64,000 nt of DNA from Branchipolynoe longqiensis (GCA_030323885.1 CM059186.1:147313810-147377809); one strand, 5' to 3'. Positions 33,311 through 45,425 are shown, numbered from the stretch's first letter. Notes: generated from the letters alone by a model not told the origin. Translations and numbers: made by a program.

Positions 33311-35504
33311 GCTCACAAGAGTGTTAATCCCCAGGAAGTCGACTGGACTAATCACTTGGACCGGAAGTGCTTTACTTTCTGCCTTGGCTATAAGCAACCA
33401 AGAGGCTACAAACCGATGTAAAGCACACGCATCTGTACATCTATGTGTACACATCCACCCACCAATGTTTGGTAGGTATAAATCATGTCTGAAATAGCAT
33501 TTCAATGGACAATCCCTTCGTCCGGACTACACAGTAATAAAATACGACGGGCGTTTGTTCACCTTAATGCGCATGACAGGAAGCGCAGAAATGACGGTCA
33601 CACACAAAGGATTATAAAAGTTAAACCTACACATAATGTGTGAACTGGAACGAATGAGCAGATACCATGCGTCGGATAAAACAGGGCATACATAACCTTG
33701 AGACTATAGACAGATTATAGGTAGATAATAGATATATATAGGCATGTGTATGTTTCCGATCTGGTCTCTTACATCGTTATCTATGTTTTATCTAAAATAC
33801 ATCCCTTTTCTTCCTTGGACAATTCCACCAGAACAAATGCCTGATGTAGTCCACTTGAAACGCATTTATCGGTGACAACGCAGTAGAGGAGGGGATTGGG
33901 GTATGAGGGGAAGTTGGTAACGGAAGACGGAGAGGAGGAGCTCTGGTCGGATTTGACCAGTAGCACCATGACAAATATGTCTGTGGGAACATTCCTGAAT
34001 CACCAGCAACTTATACCAGAAGCGTATGGAGAAACACAGCGTAATGAGGTCAACAAGACGCCAACAATATCCTCAAACCGTGTTGTCAAATAAATAAGCT
34101 GTTTTCTTGGTTAAAACAATCATTCTCCATGGATGATATATACATATGTAGTATATATTATCCATATATATATTACATTCTTGTAATTAATTCCCTTCAC
34201 ATGTCCACTACATACCCTACGCTTTCCAACTCCATTAAGGTCATTACATTCAGTACATGTATATGCAATTCAGGTAGATTTATGATCTCATGACGCATAC
34301 ATCCGAATTTATCTGACATTTGTCTACAGGCGCATAGAAACAGTTAAAAGTGGGTTTGGCCCACGGTGTTAAAAGTGGGATGTTTGTTGTGCTAGAAGTG
34401 GGGACACCACTTTCCAAACGGTCAAGGGCACAATGTTTGTGCTTAGTTTGAGGAAAATAAGTGGGGTGGTCCAATTAAGCAGCCCCTACCACCTCTGTAG
34501 CTAGGAACCTGATCTGCTGATGAAGATTAACACACATCCTAATTATATCTACAATATACCAGCGCGTGTACAAATGCCTATGGTTCTCATATGTTGTCTT
34601 TGTTTTTGGGGTGTTTAAAAAAAAATTGTAGTGACAATTATAATGTTATGCAAAATTACCATACACAATTTCGGCAATGTAGATGCATTAATATATCTCA
34701 TCCCCAAGTGGGTTTCTATTGCGGAAATTAAGACGAGAATGATTTTTTGGGGTATCATTCTGTGTATAACTTGTAACCTTCCGTAGCAGTTATTTCTGTC
34801 ACATTGCAGACATCGGTAAAAGCACGAAAAAGAAGTAAAAATATTAGGCGTGTTTCAATCAGTTGCTGTAATTGCACTGAACAGCGTAATATAGCAATCA
34901 GCACGGTTTCATCTCGTGCAAAATCTAAACAAGCAAATAATCAAACAATAAAAAAAGCTAGGCGCGTGGACGTTGCTGCAACTAATACACCAACTAAACC
35001 TCGACTAAAATAGTTTCACCAAAAGGACAACACTTGTTCTTATTTATTTATTTTTTAAAGAAACTGTCGGAAATCATAATTATTGTTTGAAAATTGTTAG
35101 AAAATTATAAGTCCTAAAAGTATAGTTTAAATCCATTAAATAAAACCCCTCTACATACATTAAACCCTCGCCCCGTCCATGATCACAAAAGCCATTAAAT
35201 AAAAAAGAATGATAACCACCTTCAAATAATGCGTGAGTGATTTCCAAGTTCACGCTAATTAGTCAACACGACTTTTAGTACTTAGTAATGCTGGACCACG
35301 GTTAGCAAAAATAGGCGCTAAATAAACAACAGAAATCCCCCCCCCCCCCTAAGCCATAACAAAAAACCACCCGGAAAACAAGGGCGGTTTGTCGAGTGCA
35401 AAAATTGTCTGCTTCTCATTAAAATCCTTGCCGTCTTCCTATACTGGTCCTAAATCAATGTGCCAACCTCCCCTCCGTGCTATAAAGCGCGGTTCCATAC
35501 AGTG

Positions 35505-36611
35505 CACATATATATATATATATATATATACATACATAAATATGTATATATATGTACCCTACATAGAGATACACCATATATATGCTTTATATGTATACAT
35601 AGACACACTATATGTACATCTAGATATCTATTACCTATATGTGCATTATGTATAGATCATAGATGCACCATGTATATAAATGCATTATATATAAATATAC
35701 TATATATATGCATTATACATGAACATAGATGCATCTATATACATATGTATCTATATATGTCTACATATAGATATACTATACATAAATATATATAGATGCA
35801 TCCATATATGTCTATATATATACAGATACACTATATATAGATGCATCTATATATGTCTTCATATAGATACACTATATATAGATGCATCTATGTCTACATA
35901 TAGATACACTATATATATAGATGCATCTATATATGTCTACATATAGATACACATAAATAGATGCATCTATATATGTATAAATATAGATATACTATATATA
36001 TATAGATGCATCCATGTAGACACACTATGCATAGTAGTAATATTATATACAGTGTATATATCCAAGGAATTCCACCTCACAACAGCGTCAACACGGTACA
36101 TTATAGTCACTCAGAAATGTCGGCCAGTGCCCACTCTCTGTAGTCAGCTCTATTCTCATTCCCTCAAAATGTTGAGTCCTCGTGCTATCCTGGCCGTTTC
36201 CTTCCACATCTAGAGCTGCCACTCACGCGCTCTCGAGCAACAGAAGTATGCGGCTTGACGGAGCTTTGCAGTGGGATTAGCCGCCTGCTGTCATTACTCA
36301 TGCGTGGATTTAATTTTAAATCTCCGTAACACACGTGCACACAAAGGCCAGCAACAGAAAATTGAAATCAACTCAAAACCGCTTGCCTTATTCCGAGTTG
36401 AATTGTCTGTCATTGTCGCTGTCTCTTTAAGAATATGTATCTTCGGCGCAAAGCATTACTACCTTAGATGTACATGTATTCATATTCATACGTAAATGTA
36501 TGTATATATACGTACACTTTACCATAGCCATGTCTATGTATATATATGTATATATATGTATATATATCCTTATAGTACACTTACACACATATAAATGCAT
36601 TACATATGTAT

Positions 36612-36669
<58 letters not shown>

Positions 36670-37085
36670 TTGACAACAGTCGTATATCCCTGTACATGTA
36701 CATACATATAAATGCATTACATATGTATATACACATGTACATATAATGGACCACAGTCATATATCCCTGTACATATACATACATAGAAATGAATTACATA
36801 TGTATATTTACATGAACATATAATTTACCACAGTCATATATATACCTGTGCATATATAAACAAATATAAGGGCCCTACATATGTATATATATACATGTAC
36901 ATATGATTGACCACAGTCATATACACACATATAAGGGCATTACATATATATATATATATGTACATATGATTGACCAAAGTCATATATCCCTCTACATATA
37001 AGTGAATTACATATGTATATATACACATGTACATATAATTGACCACAGTCATGTATCCATGTACATATACACACATGTAGATGCA
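35505..37085. repeat. Tandem arrays of TA-rich units
   Basis: At 35505-36045 units near 44 bp carry ATAGATGCATCTATATATGT and ACATATAGATACACTATA. At 36480-37085 about six longer units carry TTGACCACAGTCATATATCC and GCATTACATATGTATATA. The open frames here are products of the repeat. Between them, 36050-36470 is unique sequence with nothing I recognise. Confidence 0.85.
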
Positions 37086-37684
37086 CTATATATAATTGTA
37101 AACAAGCATATACGGATATACATTCTCACACATAAACATGCATGATAAATATGCCTATCTACATGCATACGGCCGCAATGTTGACAATACGCGACGGTCT
37201 CGGGATGTTGATGACGCTAATTGACACACAGTCCTGTACTTAACTGTTTTCGGGTGTATATTATATGTTTAACATAACCATAGCTTTAATCCATACAGTA
37301 ACCCCCCACATCGCGGCTCACCACCACACCGCCGTCTCAATATGCAGTACTATGGGCCAGCCTTTGTTTCACAAGTCTTTCACAAGCACATCTTACAGAT
37401 AACATATCATCATTAATAGGGGCCCACCCATCAACAGACTATAGACCCCCCGCCAAACCGCAACGCCCCAGGCCCCCTTCCCCATCTCTCTCTACACCCC
37501 ACATCCCCATATGTCCCCCTTGAACTGACCCCCCCCCCCACCATCACCACCACACCCACACACTTCCCTCCCTCGCCGTTATATACACCGGTGAGTAGGA
37601 GGGGGTGGGGTGGGGGTAAGGTGTGGGGGTTGGGGACCAGGAGATTGGCGGGGGGGGGGGGGGGTCGGGCATTCGGGGGCATTG

Positions 37685-37805
37685 CACCGACCGGGGCCGG
37701 GTGGCTGGCCGACCGGGGCCGGGTGGCTGGTTTGACCGGGGCCGGGTGGCTGGCCGACCGGGGCTGGGTTGCTGGATGATCGGTGCCGGGTGCCTGGCAG
37801 ATCGG
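37685..37805. repeat. GC-rich 30-bp minisatellite in the PTK7 3' flank
   Basis: Four to five units of GACCGGGGCCGGGTGGCTGG stand about 90 bp after the PTK7 stop codon, beside poly-G runs. Confidence 0.85.
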
Positions 37806-37892
37806 CCAACGGGCCGGCCGGGTTGCCCCGGGGAGGGGAACAGTGACGAGAATGGGGGCAGGAGAGCCGGGGGGGGGGGGAGACAATGCCGG

Positions 37893-38471
37893 CTACACAT
37901 CACTGTCGACGGTGATCTCGCCGAGCATGATGGCGATCTCGCTGAAGGACGGTCGCTCCTTGGCACTGTCGAGCGTGCACTTGTCGATGAGCTTGCACAT
38001 TTCATCCGGGCAGTTGGCGAGCGGCTCGAGTCGCAGATCGGGGCTCTTGAGCGCCTTGAGGACCTCTTCATCGGACCGGCGCCGGTGAGGCACGTCGCCC
38101 AGCGTGAACACCTCCCAGCAGAAGACACCGTAGGACCACACGTCCGACTTGGTCGAGAACTCGTCCTCCAGCACCGACTCGGGCGCCATCCAGCGGAGCG
38201 GGATGAGCTGCTGGTGGAACGGGTAGTACTCCGCCGCGTACACGTCCCGACACAGCGACAGACTCGCCACCTTCAGGTCAAGCGCAGGCGTCAGAAGAAC
38301 ATTGCGGGTTGCCAGGTCCTTGTGGATGAAGCGGTAGTTGGCGATGTGCTCCATGGCGAGCGCCACCTGGTTGCACATGGTGATCTTCTGTGCGGTCGAC
38401 AGTGGTGGGAGTTTCTGGTTGCGCTTGATGTTGTCCTTGCGTGTTGCCCAGAGGAACTGCTTCAGATCCCC
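37893..38471 (-). CDS. PTK7: PTK7 terminal exon: C-lobe of the pseudokinase
   Basis: Starts in phase 0 after TTCCACAG| with GDLKQFLWATRKDN and runs 192 codons to TAG at 37893-37895. The catalytic loop is HKDLATRN, with Lys in place of the usual Arg as in vertebrate PTK7. The DFG triplet is replaced by ASL in KVASLSLCRDVY (ALG in human), so the metal-binding Asp is missing. The ending FSEIAIMLGEITVDSDV parallels human FSEIASALGDSTVDSKP. GC content is high. The long open frame on the opposite strand is a shadow. Confidence 0.97.
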   Translation of the reverse strand, partial: GDLKQFLWATRKDNIKRNQKLPPLSTAQKITMCNQVALAMEHIANYRFIHKDLATRNVLLTPALDLKVASLSLCRDVYAAEYYPFHQQLIPLRWMAPESVLEDEFSTKSDVWSYGVFCWEVFTLGDVPHRRRSDEEVLKALKSPDLRLEPLANCPDEMCKLIDKCTLDSAKERPSFSEIAIMLGEITVDSDV

Positions 38472-38995
38472 CTGTGGAAGGTAGATTGGTGGATGGATAT
38501 GAATATTTGTATATGGATATCTAGCTATGCAAGTATAGATACATATGTTCATATATGAATAATTCCATAGGTATATATCTGCATATATGTAGATATGTCA
38601 ATATGTATACATATAATATTTACATTGGTATATAAGTATATATGTGGAAATATATTTTAATTTGATAGATTTATATAGATTTACATAGATTTATGTAGAT
38701 CTATATAGATTTACATAGGTATTTACATAGATATAATATGTAGATATGTATGTGTTTGATGGCATTATCATGATATATATGTATATCTATTTTTTTAAAC
38801 CGATATAAACACATCATACAATACATGCAGTGACTCACCACGCAATGCATAAAACAATGTAATTTCATGGCTACAAATGATCTTTTTGAGAGAGAGAGAC
38901 AGACAGAAGAGATAGAGAAAGAGAGAAAGTGAGAATAGGAAGAAATGGACATTACAAGCACAGCGCGTCACCTGGCGGCAGCAGACAGTACTCAC
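38472..38995. repeat. TA-rich microsatellite in the PTK7 intron
   Basis: Apart from an AGAGAGAGAC stretch at 38888-38930 the 524-bp intron is mostly TATATAGATTTACATAG-type simple sequence. Confidence 0.7.
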
Positions 38996-39228
38996 CCACT
39001 CGGCATACTCGGTGATGAGGAACTGTGGCTCCATCTCGCGGCAGACGCCGAGCAGCTTGACGAGGTGCGTGTGGTTGAGCTTGCCGAACATGTCAATTTC
39101 CCGCCGAAATTCAAAATGGTGGGCCTCGTCACGAGACAGAAGCGACTTGACCACCACCAGCGTCTCATGCTCGCCATCTTTGATGCCATGCGCCTTGGCC
39201 AGAAACACGTCGCCATAGACGCCCTTTC
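38996..39228 (-). CDS. PTK7: PTK7 penultimate exon: N-lobe of the pseudokinase
   Basis: A 233-bp exon from TCCACAG| to GAGTGG|GTGAGT. It starts two bases into a Gly codon and encodes KGVYGDVFLAKAHGIKDGE, ETLVVVKSLLSRDEAHHFEF and MFGKLNHTHLVKLLGVCREM. Human PTK7 has FGEVFLAKAQGLEEG, ETLVLVKSL and MFGKLNHANVVRLLGLCRE. The glycine-rich loop and the VK lysine are intact. Confidence 0.96.
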
Positions 39229-39601
39229 CTGTGGAGAAGAGAGAATATGCATGTATTCATTTTACTATCTAGACTATTCTTCGGAGGAAGGGCCTATATT
39301 TTGGAGCAAATGGTACATGCATGAGGCGGAGACATACTAGGAGGACGTAGCAGGTGTCGCCACCAAGCGAGGCAGAAGGCCTGACCAGTAGTTGACTGGA
39401 GGAGTGTCATTTAGTAGGTGTGGTTTCAGCTTTATATGAACTGAGGGGACAGTTCATAAATAATCGGTTTCCAGATAATTATACTTGTATAATTTCTTAT
39501 ACAGCATATATATATAGACTATATCACATAGGCATTTCGAATGAGCTTTGAACCTGAGTTGGGGCTAAAACTTTGTAAATGAAAGTAAATGGAAAGACTT
39601 A

Positions 39602-39876
39602 TGCCAAGTACACATCTACCGTTTACGATTCGCGCAGTAAAACTCGCGACTCGACCCAACCTGCTTAAAACTGAAAACGGGCCAATTCATTTTTCGAATC
39701 GCGAATCGCAATCGTAATCGGCCCGTTTTAGCCCTAAAAATGAGTTTTTAGTCAGGAATCGCAATCGCTAGGTGTGCGCGGGGAGCGCACACATAGCGAT
39801 TTTTGTGTGCGAAACGGGCAGTTTTAGATCATATACGGTAGGTGGGTGCGCACAAACGGTAGGGGTGTACCTGGCA
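39602..39876. mobile_element. 275-bp MITE, copy 1 (TTA duplication)
   Basis: Starts TGCCAAGTACACATCTACCG and ends GTAGGGGTGTACCTGGCA; TTA stands on both sides (39599-39601, 39877-39879). A three-base TTA/TAA duplication suggests PIF/Harbinger. The interior has many GCGAATCGCAATCG-type short inverted repeats. Confidence 0.8.
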
Positions 39877-39988
39877 TTAGGAGAGGGCTTTGGGCTTGGA
39901 AACTGTGTTGTGAGTGTGAGTAGTATATCACAACATCGGGTTGTTGCAGATGCTATCGTAGTCACAGTCACACACCTATTGGCTCTAA

Positions 39989-40263
39989 TGCTAGGTACAC
40001 ACCTACCGTATAGGATTCGCGCACTAAAACTGGCGACTCGACCCGACCAGCTTAAAACTGAAAACGGGCCGATTCGTTTTTCGAATCGCGAATCGCAATC
40101 GTAAACGGCCGCTTTTAGCACTAAAAACTGAGTTTTATGCGCGAATCGCAATCGCTAGGTGTGCGCGGGGAGCGCACACCAAGCAATTTTTGTGGGCGAA
40201 ACGGGCAGTTTTCGATCGTAATCGGGAGGTGTGCGCACACAAACGGTAGGTGTGTACCAGGCA
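39989..40263. mobile_element. 275-bp MITE, copy 2 (TAA duplication)
   Basis: Starts TGCTAGGTACACACCTACCG and ends GGTAGGTGTGTACCAGGCA; TAA stands on both sides (39986-39988, 40264-40266). Same direction and exactly the same length as copy 1, 112 bp away. Confidence 0.82.
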
Positions 40264-40269
40264 TAAGTC

Positions 40270-41330
40270 TAATGGTTGCAGCTGTTTCCACTGGAGACTA
40301 CAACCACTCCCCCGACACTACTAGTTGCTAAGGATACACCTCTTTCCATTGTAGACTACAGACACTCTCTGGACACTACTAGTTGATATGGATACACCTC
40401 TTTCCATTGGAGACTACTTCCACTCTCTGGACACTACTACTAGTAATAGTTGCTATGATACACCTCTTTCCATTGGAGACTACATCCACTCTCTGGACAC
40501 TACTAGTTGCTATGGATACACCTCTTTCCATTGGAGACTACATCCACTCTCAGGACACTACTACTAGTACTAGTTGCTATGATACACATCTTTCCATTGG
40601 AGACTACATCCACTCTCTGGACACTACTACTAGTAATAGTTGCTATGATACACCTCTTTCCATTGGAGACTACATCCACTCTCTGGACACTACTAGTTGC
40701 TATGATACACCTCTTTCCATAGGAGACTACATCCACTCTCTGGACACTACTACTAGTAATAGTTGCTATGATACACCTCTTTCCATTGGAGACTACATCC
40801 ACTCTCTGGACACTACTAGTTGCTATGGATACACCTCTTTCCATTGGAGACTACATCTACTCTCAGGACACTAGTACTAGTACTAGTTGGTATGATATAC
40901 CTCTTTCCATTGGAGCCTACACCCACTCTCTGGACACTACTAGTTGCTATGGATACACCTCTTTCCATTCGAGACTACATCCACTCTCTGGACACTACTA
41001 CTAGTACTAGTTGGTATGATACACCTCTTTCCATTGGAGACTACATCCACTCTTTGGACACTACTAGTGGCTATCATACACCTCTTTCCATTGGAGACTA
41101 CAGCCACTCTCTGGACATAACTAGTTGTTATGGTTACAGCTGTTTCCATTGGGCACTACAGCCACACCCCAGACACTACCGGCTGCTATGGCTACAACTG
41201 TTTCCATTTGAGACTAAATCCACACTCCGAACACAACCAGTTACTATGGTTACAGCTTCTTCCATTGGAGACTACAGACACTCTAAACACTACCAGCTAG
41301 TATAGCTACATCTCTTTCCATTAGAAAGCG
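40270..41330 (+). repeat. 58-bp minisatellite
   Basis: About seventeen units of CCATTGGAGACTACATCCAC, TCTCTGGACACTACTAGT, TGCTATG and ATACACCTCTTT. Some units carry an extra ACTAGTA(A/C)TAGT block, making a higher-order pattern. Divergence rises toward the right end. Confidence 0.92.
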
Positions 41331-41879
41331 TCCTTTAATCATTATTCTAACCATGATTCGTCACTAACCATTTGATTGATTGATTTATTTTATATATTAA
41401 ATGATTCTCAGTACTATATCATACTATTAATTTAGCACTGTAACAGAGATTGAAGTTCGTTGAGGGGGGGGGGGGGATCAATGCCGAGATGGGCGATAAT
41501 AGGGTTAATACAAAGGCAGCAGAATGCTCTCCAGCTAAAGTCTATGATGATTGCTGCAAATACTACTATGCTTGGAGAGTGCTGGATGAAAGCTGAAGCC
41601 AGGACTTTTCTACGATGGGGGGAGTGCTACCCCCTCCTCCTCAAAGACCGTTATTCAGGTAATCGTCGGGCATAAATGCTAAACATTAGTGCTACATGAC
41701 AAGCGTTTAACAATACTAGTGAACGGCGGACAATAACAAAACAGAAAATTGTTAAGATGTAATAAAAGTCACTTGCATTATTAGATCAGACAGATATGTG
41801 CTCTTACGGGTGCCTGACGTTGGCTTACAACGATACCAAAAGAGCATAGCTATAATCTTGCACCACCATTCCTTTCCCC

Positions 41880-42330
41880 CCATCCCACACACATACACAC
41901 ATACATACACAGACACACACATACATACATACATACATACATATATACATACGCACACTGGCACATCCGCCCACAGACACATACACACATACACATACAT
42001 ACACACAAACAGTTACACACATATACATGGACACACACACATACACATACATACACACACAAACAGTTACACACATATACATGGACACACACACACTGAC
42101 ACATGCCTACACACAGACACTGACACATACTGATACATACAGACACAGTATACACACATATGTACAGATATGTACAGACACATACACACAAACACACACA
42201 TAAACACAGGTGCATATACACAGACACATATACTGACACATACACACAAACACACACACACACCCAGACGGACACAGACATAAACACCCACATACACTCA
42301 CACACAAACACCCCACCCCACACACACTCC
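41880..42330. repeat. (CA)n/(CATA)n microsatellite
   Basis: About 450 bp of ACACACAT-type sequence with interspersed ACAGAC and AAACAGTTACACAC units. Confidence 0.9.
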
Positions 42331-42856
42331 TCTGTGACGCTGGATAAGTGTGTGATTGCATCATGAGTCAGGCTTGTATGATCAGGATTACAATCAACCA
42401 AGCATGACTCATGAATCATGACTGTTCATTCAGTTGTCCAAAACCTCGCTGTCATCCAACAATCCGAGCTGTGTCGATAAACACAACCAACCCACTGCCT
42501 CCCACCTCAGGCCTATTCCGACTTATACACCCGTAACAATGACCTCACCACAGATACCCATAGCTAATTAGTGTCGAAGATTACCTCCCCCCCCACCCAC
42601 CCACCCATCCAGACACCCAATTTCTTTTAATTCAACATGGTTGGAATTTATGGGAATAAAGAATTGACAAATCCACAAGCCTGCCGCAGTTTTGCAATGT
42701 GGATGGTTAAGAAATCAATGCCTGTATCTTTCCATCAATTCTGGTGTAAAATCATATCTGATCATATCTACTTCAGAACACTCCACCCCCCCTCAATGCT
42801 CTCCGCCCACTCACTCCATCCCGCTCAAGTTTCGATACGGCGCATACAGCGCTGGA

Positions 42857-43500
42857 GGTGGAGGGTGGAAGTCTGCGGGTATGCATGTGTGTGTGGGAGG
42901 AAGAGAAGGGGGGAAGAAGGGGTGGAGGGAGGGAGAGAAAGGGGAGGGGGGAATCGAGAGAGAAGGAGGAAGGGAGAGAGAGAGAAAGAGAGGGATGGAG
43001 AGAAGGAGAGAGGAAGGGAGAGAGGGAGAGACGGGGAAGGGGAGGAGAGGGAGAGGGAGAGATGGAGGAGAGCGGAAGGGAGGAGGGGAGGAGGGGAGGA
43101 AGGAAGGAAGGGACGGAGGGAGGGAGAGATAGGGAGGGGGTGGAGGGAGAGAAGGAAGGAAGGAAGGAAGGAAGGAGGGAGGGAGGGAGAGAGGGAAGGA
43201 ACAAGTGGACGGAAGGAGCAATGAGGGAGGGAAGGAGCGAGGAAGGGAAGGAAGCAGCAAGGGAGGGAGGGAGAGAGGGATGGAGGGAGAGAAGGAAGGA
43301 GGGGGGAGAGAGGGAGAGTGGGAGAGGGAGAGACGGAGAGAGGGATAGAGGGAGAGAGGGAAAGAGGGAAAGGGGGAAAGAGGGAGAGAGGGGGAGGGAG
43401 AAAGATGGAGTGATAGAGATGGAGGGAGGGATTGAGGGAGGGAGGAATAGAGGGACGGAGTTAGGGAGGGAAAGAGGGGAGGGGGGAAGAGGGAGGGAAA
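42857..43500 (+). repeat. 650-bp polypurine tract
   Basis: Almost only G and A on the plus strand, as GGGAGAGA, GGAAGGAAGG and GGGAGGGA blocks. Long open frames on both strands (Arg/Glu/Gly-rich or Pro/Ser/Leu-rich) come from composition. Confidence 0.92.
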
Positions 43501-43829
43501 GGCGTTGGTTGATATGGAGTTGAACCTGTCCGTTACCAACCTCATAGATCTCGCCAGTAACTATTATGATTAGCTAAGTTATGAGACAACCGCCCTCAAA
43601 TGAACCATGACTGGATGGTGATCCTACACTGCACGGCGAACCCGTCCCAGAAGACACTCCAAATCCGCCTATTCCTGTATGGCTGGCTCGTCTGCTCGCG
43701 TGTGTAAGTGTGTAGGTGTGTATGTGCGCGTGTGGAAGCGTCAACCGACAATTTTGCCATTGCCTGCCACCAAAGAAATCCCCAAAGTCACATACAGCTT
43801 TAGCAAAGTTTTATTTTGGTAGACATCTT

Positions 43830-43965
43830 CAGTGTGTGTATGTATGTGTGTGAGTAGTGCGTGTGCGTGTGTGTGTGCATGTGTGCGCGTGTGCATGTGT
43901 GCGCATGTGTGCGCGTGTGCGTGTGTGTGCGTGTGTGTGCGCGTGTGTGCGCGTGTGTTCTTTGT
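43830..43965 (+). repeat. Alternating purine-pyrimidine tract (TG/CG)
   Basis: GTGTGCGCGTGTGCATGTGT-type sequence over 130 bp, a classic Z-DNA-forming composition. Confidence 0.85.
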
Positions 43966-44298
43966 TGTTCTTCTGCATCCTCTGGTAATATCGCCGGGGG
44001 TTAATGAGGAACACCCTGGGTAGCTCCTTCACCGAGGCCGGCCTAATAAAGGCCGTGAGGACCAGATTGAATCCACCGAGCCCATCCCGGCTTATATCCA
44101 GTGGGCCACCATGGGCGTTCTGATCAGATTGCGCACCCACTCGTAGGACGGGGAGGGGTCCGGCCGTTTGGTGCCTAACCCGACGTGGCGGAGACGGGGG
44201 TGGGTGGGTGTTGTGTGTGGGTGTTGTGGTCGATGTGGTGGGTGTGGGTGTGGAGGTCACCGCCAGCACCACAGCAAGACGCGTAATGTCAGTCTTAT
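43966..44298 (-). other. GC-rich block with one open frame, function unknown
   Basis: The minus frame stays open through GGFNLVLTAFIRPASVKELP and INPRRYYQRMQKNN. I recognise no domain, no good splice sites frame it, and the frame runs into simple sequence. It could be an exon piece or a retroelement relic. Confidence 0.2.
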
Positions 44299-44302
44299 GG
44301 GG

Positions 44303-44992
44303 CTGTCACACTACGACGTAACGACGTCAACGTAGGGAGAACGTGAAGAACGTTGAACTTCTCGGCGTAGTATGCAAATTTGGGCACAAGTTGAACGTGG
44401 ATGCAGCGTAGTGGACGAGAACGTAACGTTGGTAAAGCGTAGTGATACCGTCAGTCACTTGAGAGGACAACGTCACTACGCTCACGGAACGTTATGAACG
44501 TTATTCCATCGCCAGAAGAATGTTACATGACGTTAGCTATGTAATGAGACGTTGAACGTACGTTGAATGCACGTTCTCCTGACGTTCTCCTGACGTTCTC
44601 TGACGTTCTCCTGACGTTTTCCTGACGTTCTCCTGACGTTCCCATTAAGCCTCGTAGGCTTTTGCACTTGGTTTAATGTGGGTCAACGTAGTGGAACGTA
44701 GTGGAACGTAGTTGAACGTAGTGAGCAGCGTTGAAATAACGTCCGTTTAACGTCATTGACGTTCACTGAACGTGAACAGAACGTACGGCGAACGTAAACC
44801 CTTACGTTCGACCTACGTCCAAAGTTTTGAACATGTCCAAAACCTTGACGTAACTCGACGTAACACGACGTAATGTGACGTAGCTCGACGTCATTCTAAC
44901 GTCATTTTGACGTCATCATGACGTAACGCAACGTCATGACGAAAAATGATCACGTTAGGCTCACGTTGGCTCGTCACGTCGTAGTGTGACAG
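44303..44992 (+). mobile_element. ACGT-rich MITE, complete copy
   Basis: Perfect 17-bp inverted ends, CTGTCACACTACGACGT at 44303-44319 and its complement at 44976-44992. The 690-bp interior is saturated with AACGT/ACGTT motifs, including runs such as ACGTTCTCCTG (x6), GGAACGTAGT and GACGTAACTC, and contains TGACGTCA. No open frame. Target duplication not resolved. Confidence 0.85.
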
Positions 44993-44999
44993 GGGTATT

Positions 45000-45110
45000 A
45001 CGAATACCACATTGGAAACACTGGTTCACGTCCGATCACCCACGGTGATCAAGGTCCAGAATCGTCAGTAGCCACTATGGGCTACTCGGCTGGATGGCCA
45101 TCTGCGAATA
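45000..45110 (+). pseudogene. 5S rRNA-like fragment
   Basis: TACCACATTGGAAACACTGG, CGTCCGATCACC and GGCTGGATGG follow the order of a 5S gene at modest similarity. The internal control region is broken. It lies directly after the MITE's right end. Confidence 0.5.
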
Positions 45111-45425
45111 TGAGGGGGACAGGCTTATGCAGGGGTATACTATAATATAACAGATAATGTAGATCTCTCTCCCCTACCCCCTTGCTCTCTCTCTCTATAT
45201 ATAACATACATATAATATAAACTACTCATTGTTCGCTCTCTCTTTTCCTTTACCGTAGCCTAAAACTTATAACATATATAAATAATATATAACATATATA
45301 AATTAATATATGTTATATATTATATTATAATATATATACTATATATAATTCCCCCTGTGTGTCACCCCCATACATTCACTCCCCTCCAAATTAGTCATAC
45401 ATACAAACAAAAGTTCCAGTAACCA

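Larger units (their letters stand above)
25016..37892. other. Intergenic interval between ALG12 and PTK7
   Basis: No exon is convincing here. The interval should hold the ALG12 promoter and 5' UTR exon, and the PTK7 3' UTR at its right end. The rest is SINEs, MITEs, a duplicated 300-bp segment and (TA)/(CATA) tracts, listed separately. The unlisted parts at 29.2-30.2, 31.0-32.5 and 33.3-35.4 kb look like unique AT-rich DNA. Confidence 0.5.
37893..39228 (-). other. PTK7: Gene span: PTK7/off-track pseudokinase, last two exons
   Basis: Two exons (39228-38996 and 38471-37893) join in phase into almost the whole kinase-like domain, about 270 residues, with the C-terminus. PTK7 is a single-pass receptor with immunoglobulin repeats that acts in Wnt and planar cell polarity signalling and has no kinase activity. 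The order matches vertebrate PTK7: a glycine loop (GKGVYGDVFLAKA), VVVK lysine, FRREIDMFGKLNH, GDLKQFL, HKDLATRN, an altered DFG (ASL), WMAPESVL, STKSDVWSYGV and TVDS near the end. The transmembrane and Ig exons must lie beyond 39228; I could not find them up to 64000, so the introns are long. Confidence 0.95.

Noticed and set aside
37623..38558. 311-codon open frame on the plus strand
   Set aside because: It is antisense to the PTK7 terminal exon and runs on into the GC minisatellite; the minus strand has the clear kinase-like match.
40270..41330. CRISPR-like regular repeat
   Set aside because: Units are contiguous and diverged with no unique spacers, in a eukaryotic intron or intergenic setting; it is a minisatellite.
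42811..43545. Long open frames on both strands (244 and 221 codons)
   Set aside because: They lie on a polypurine tract that has almost no stop codons in these phases.
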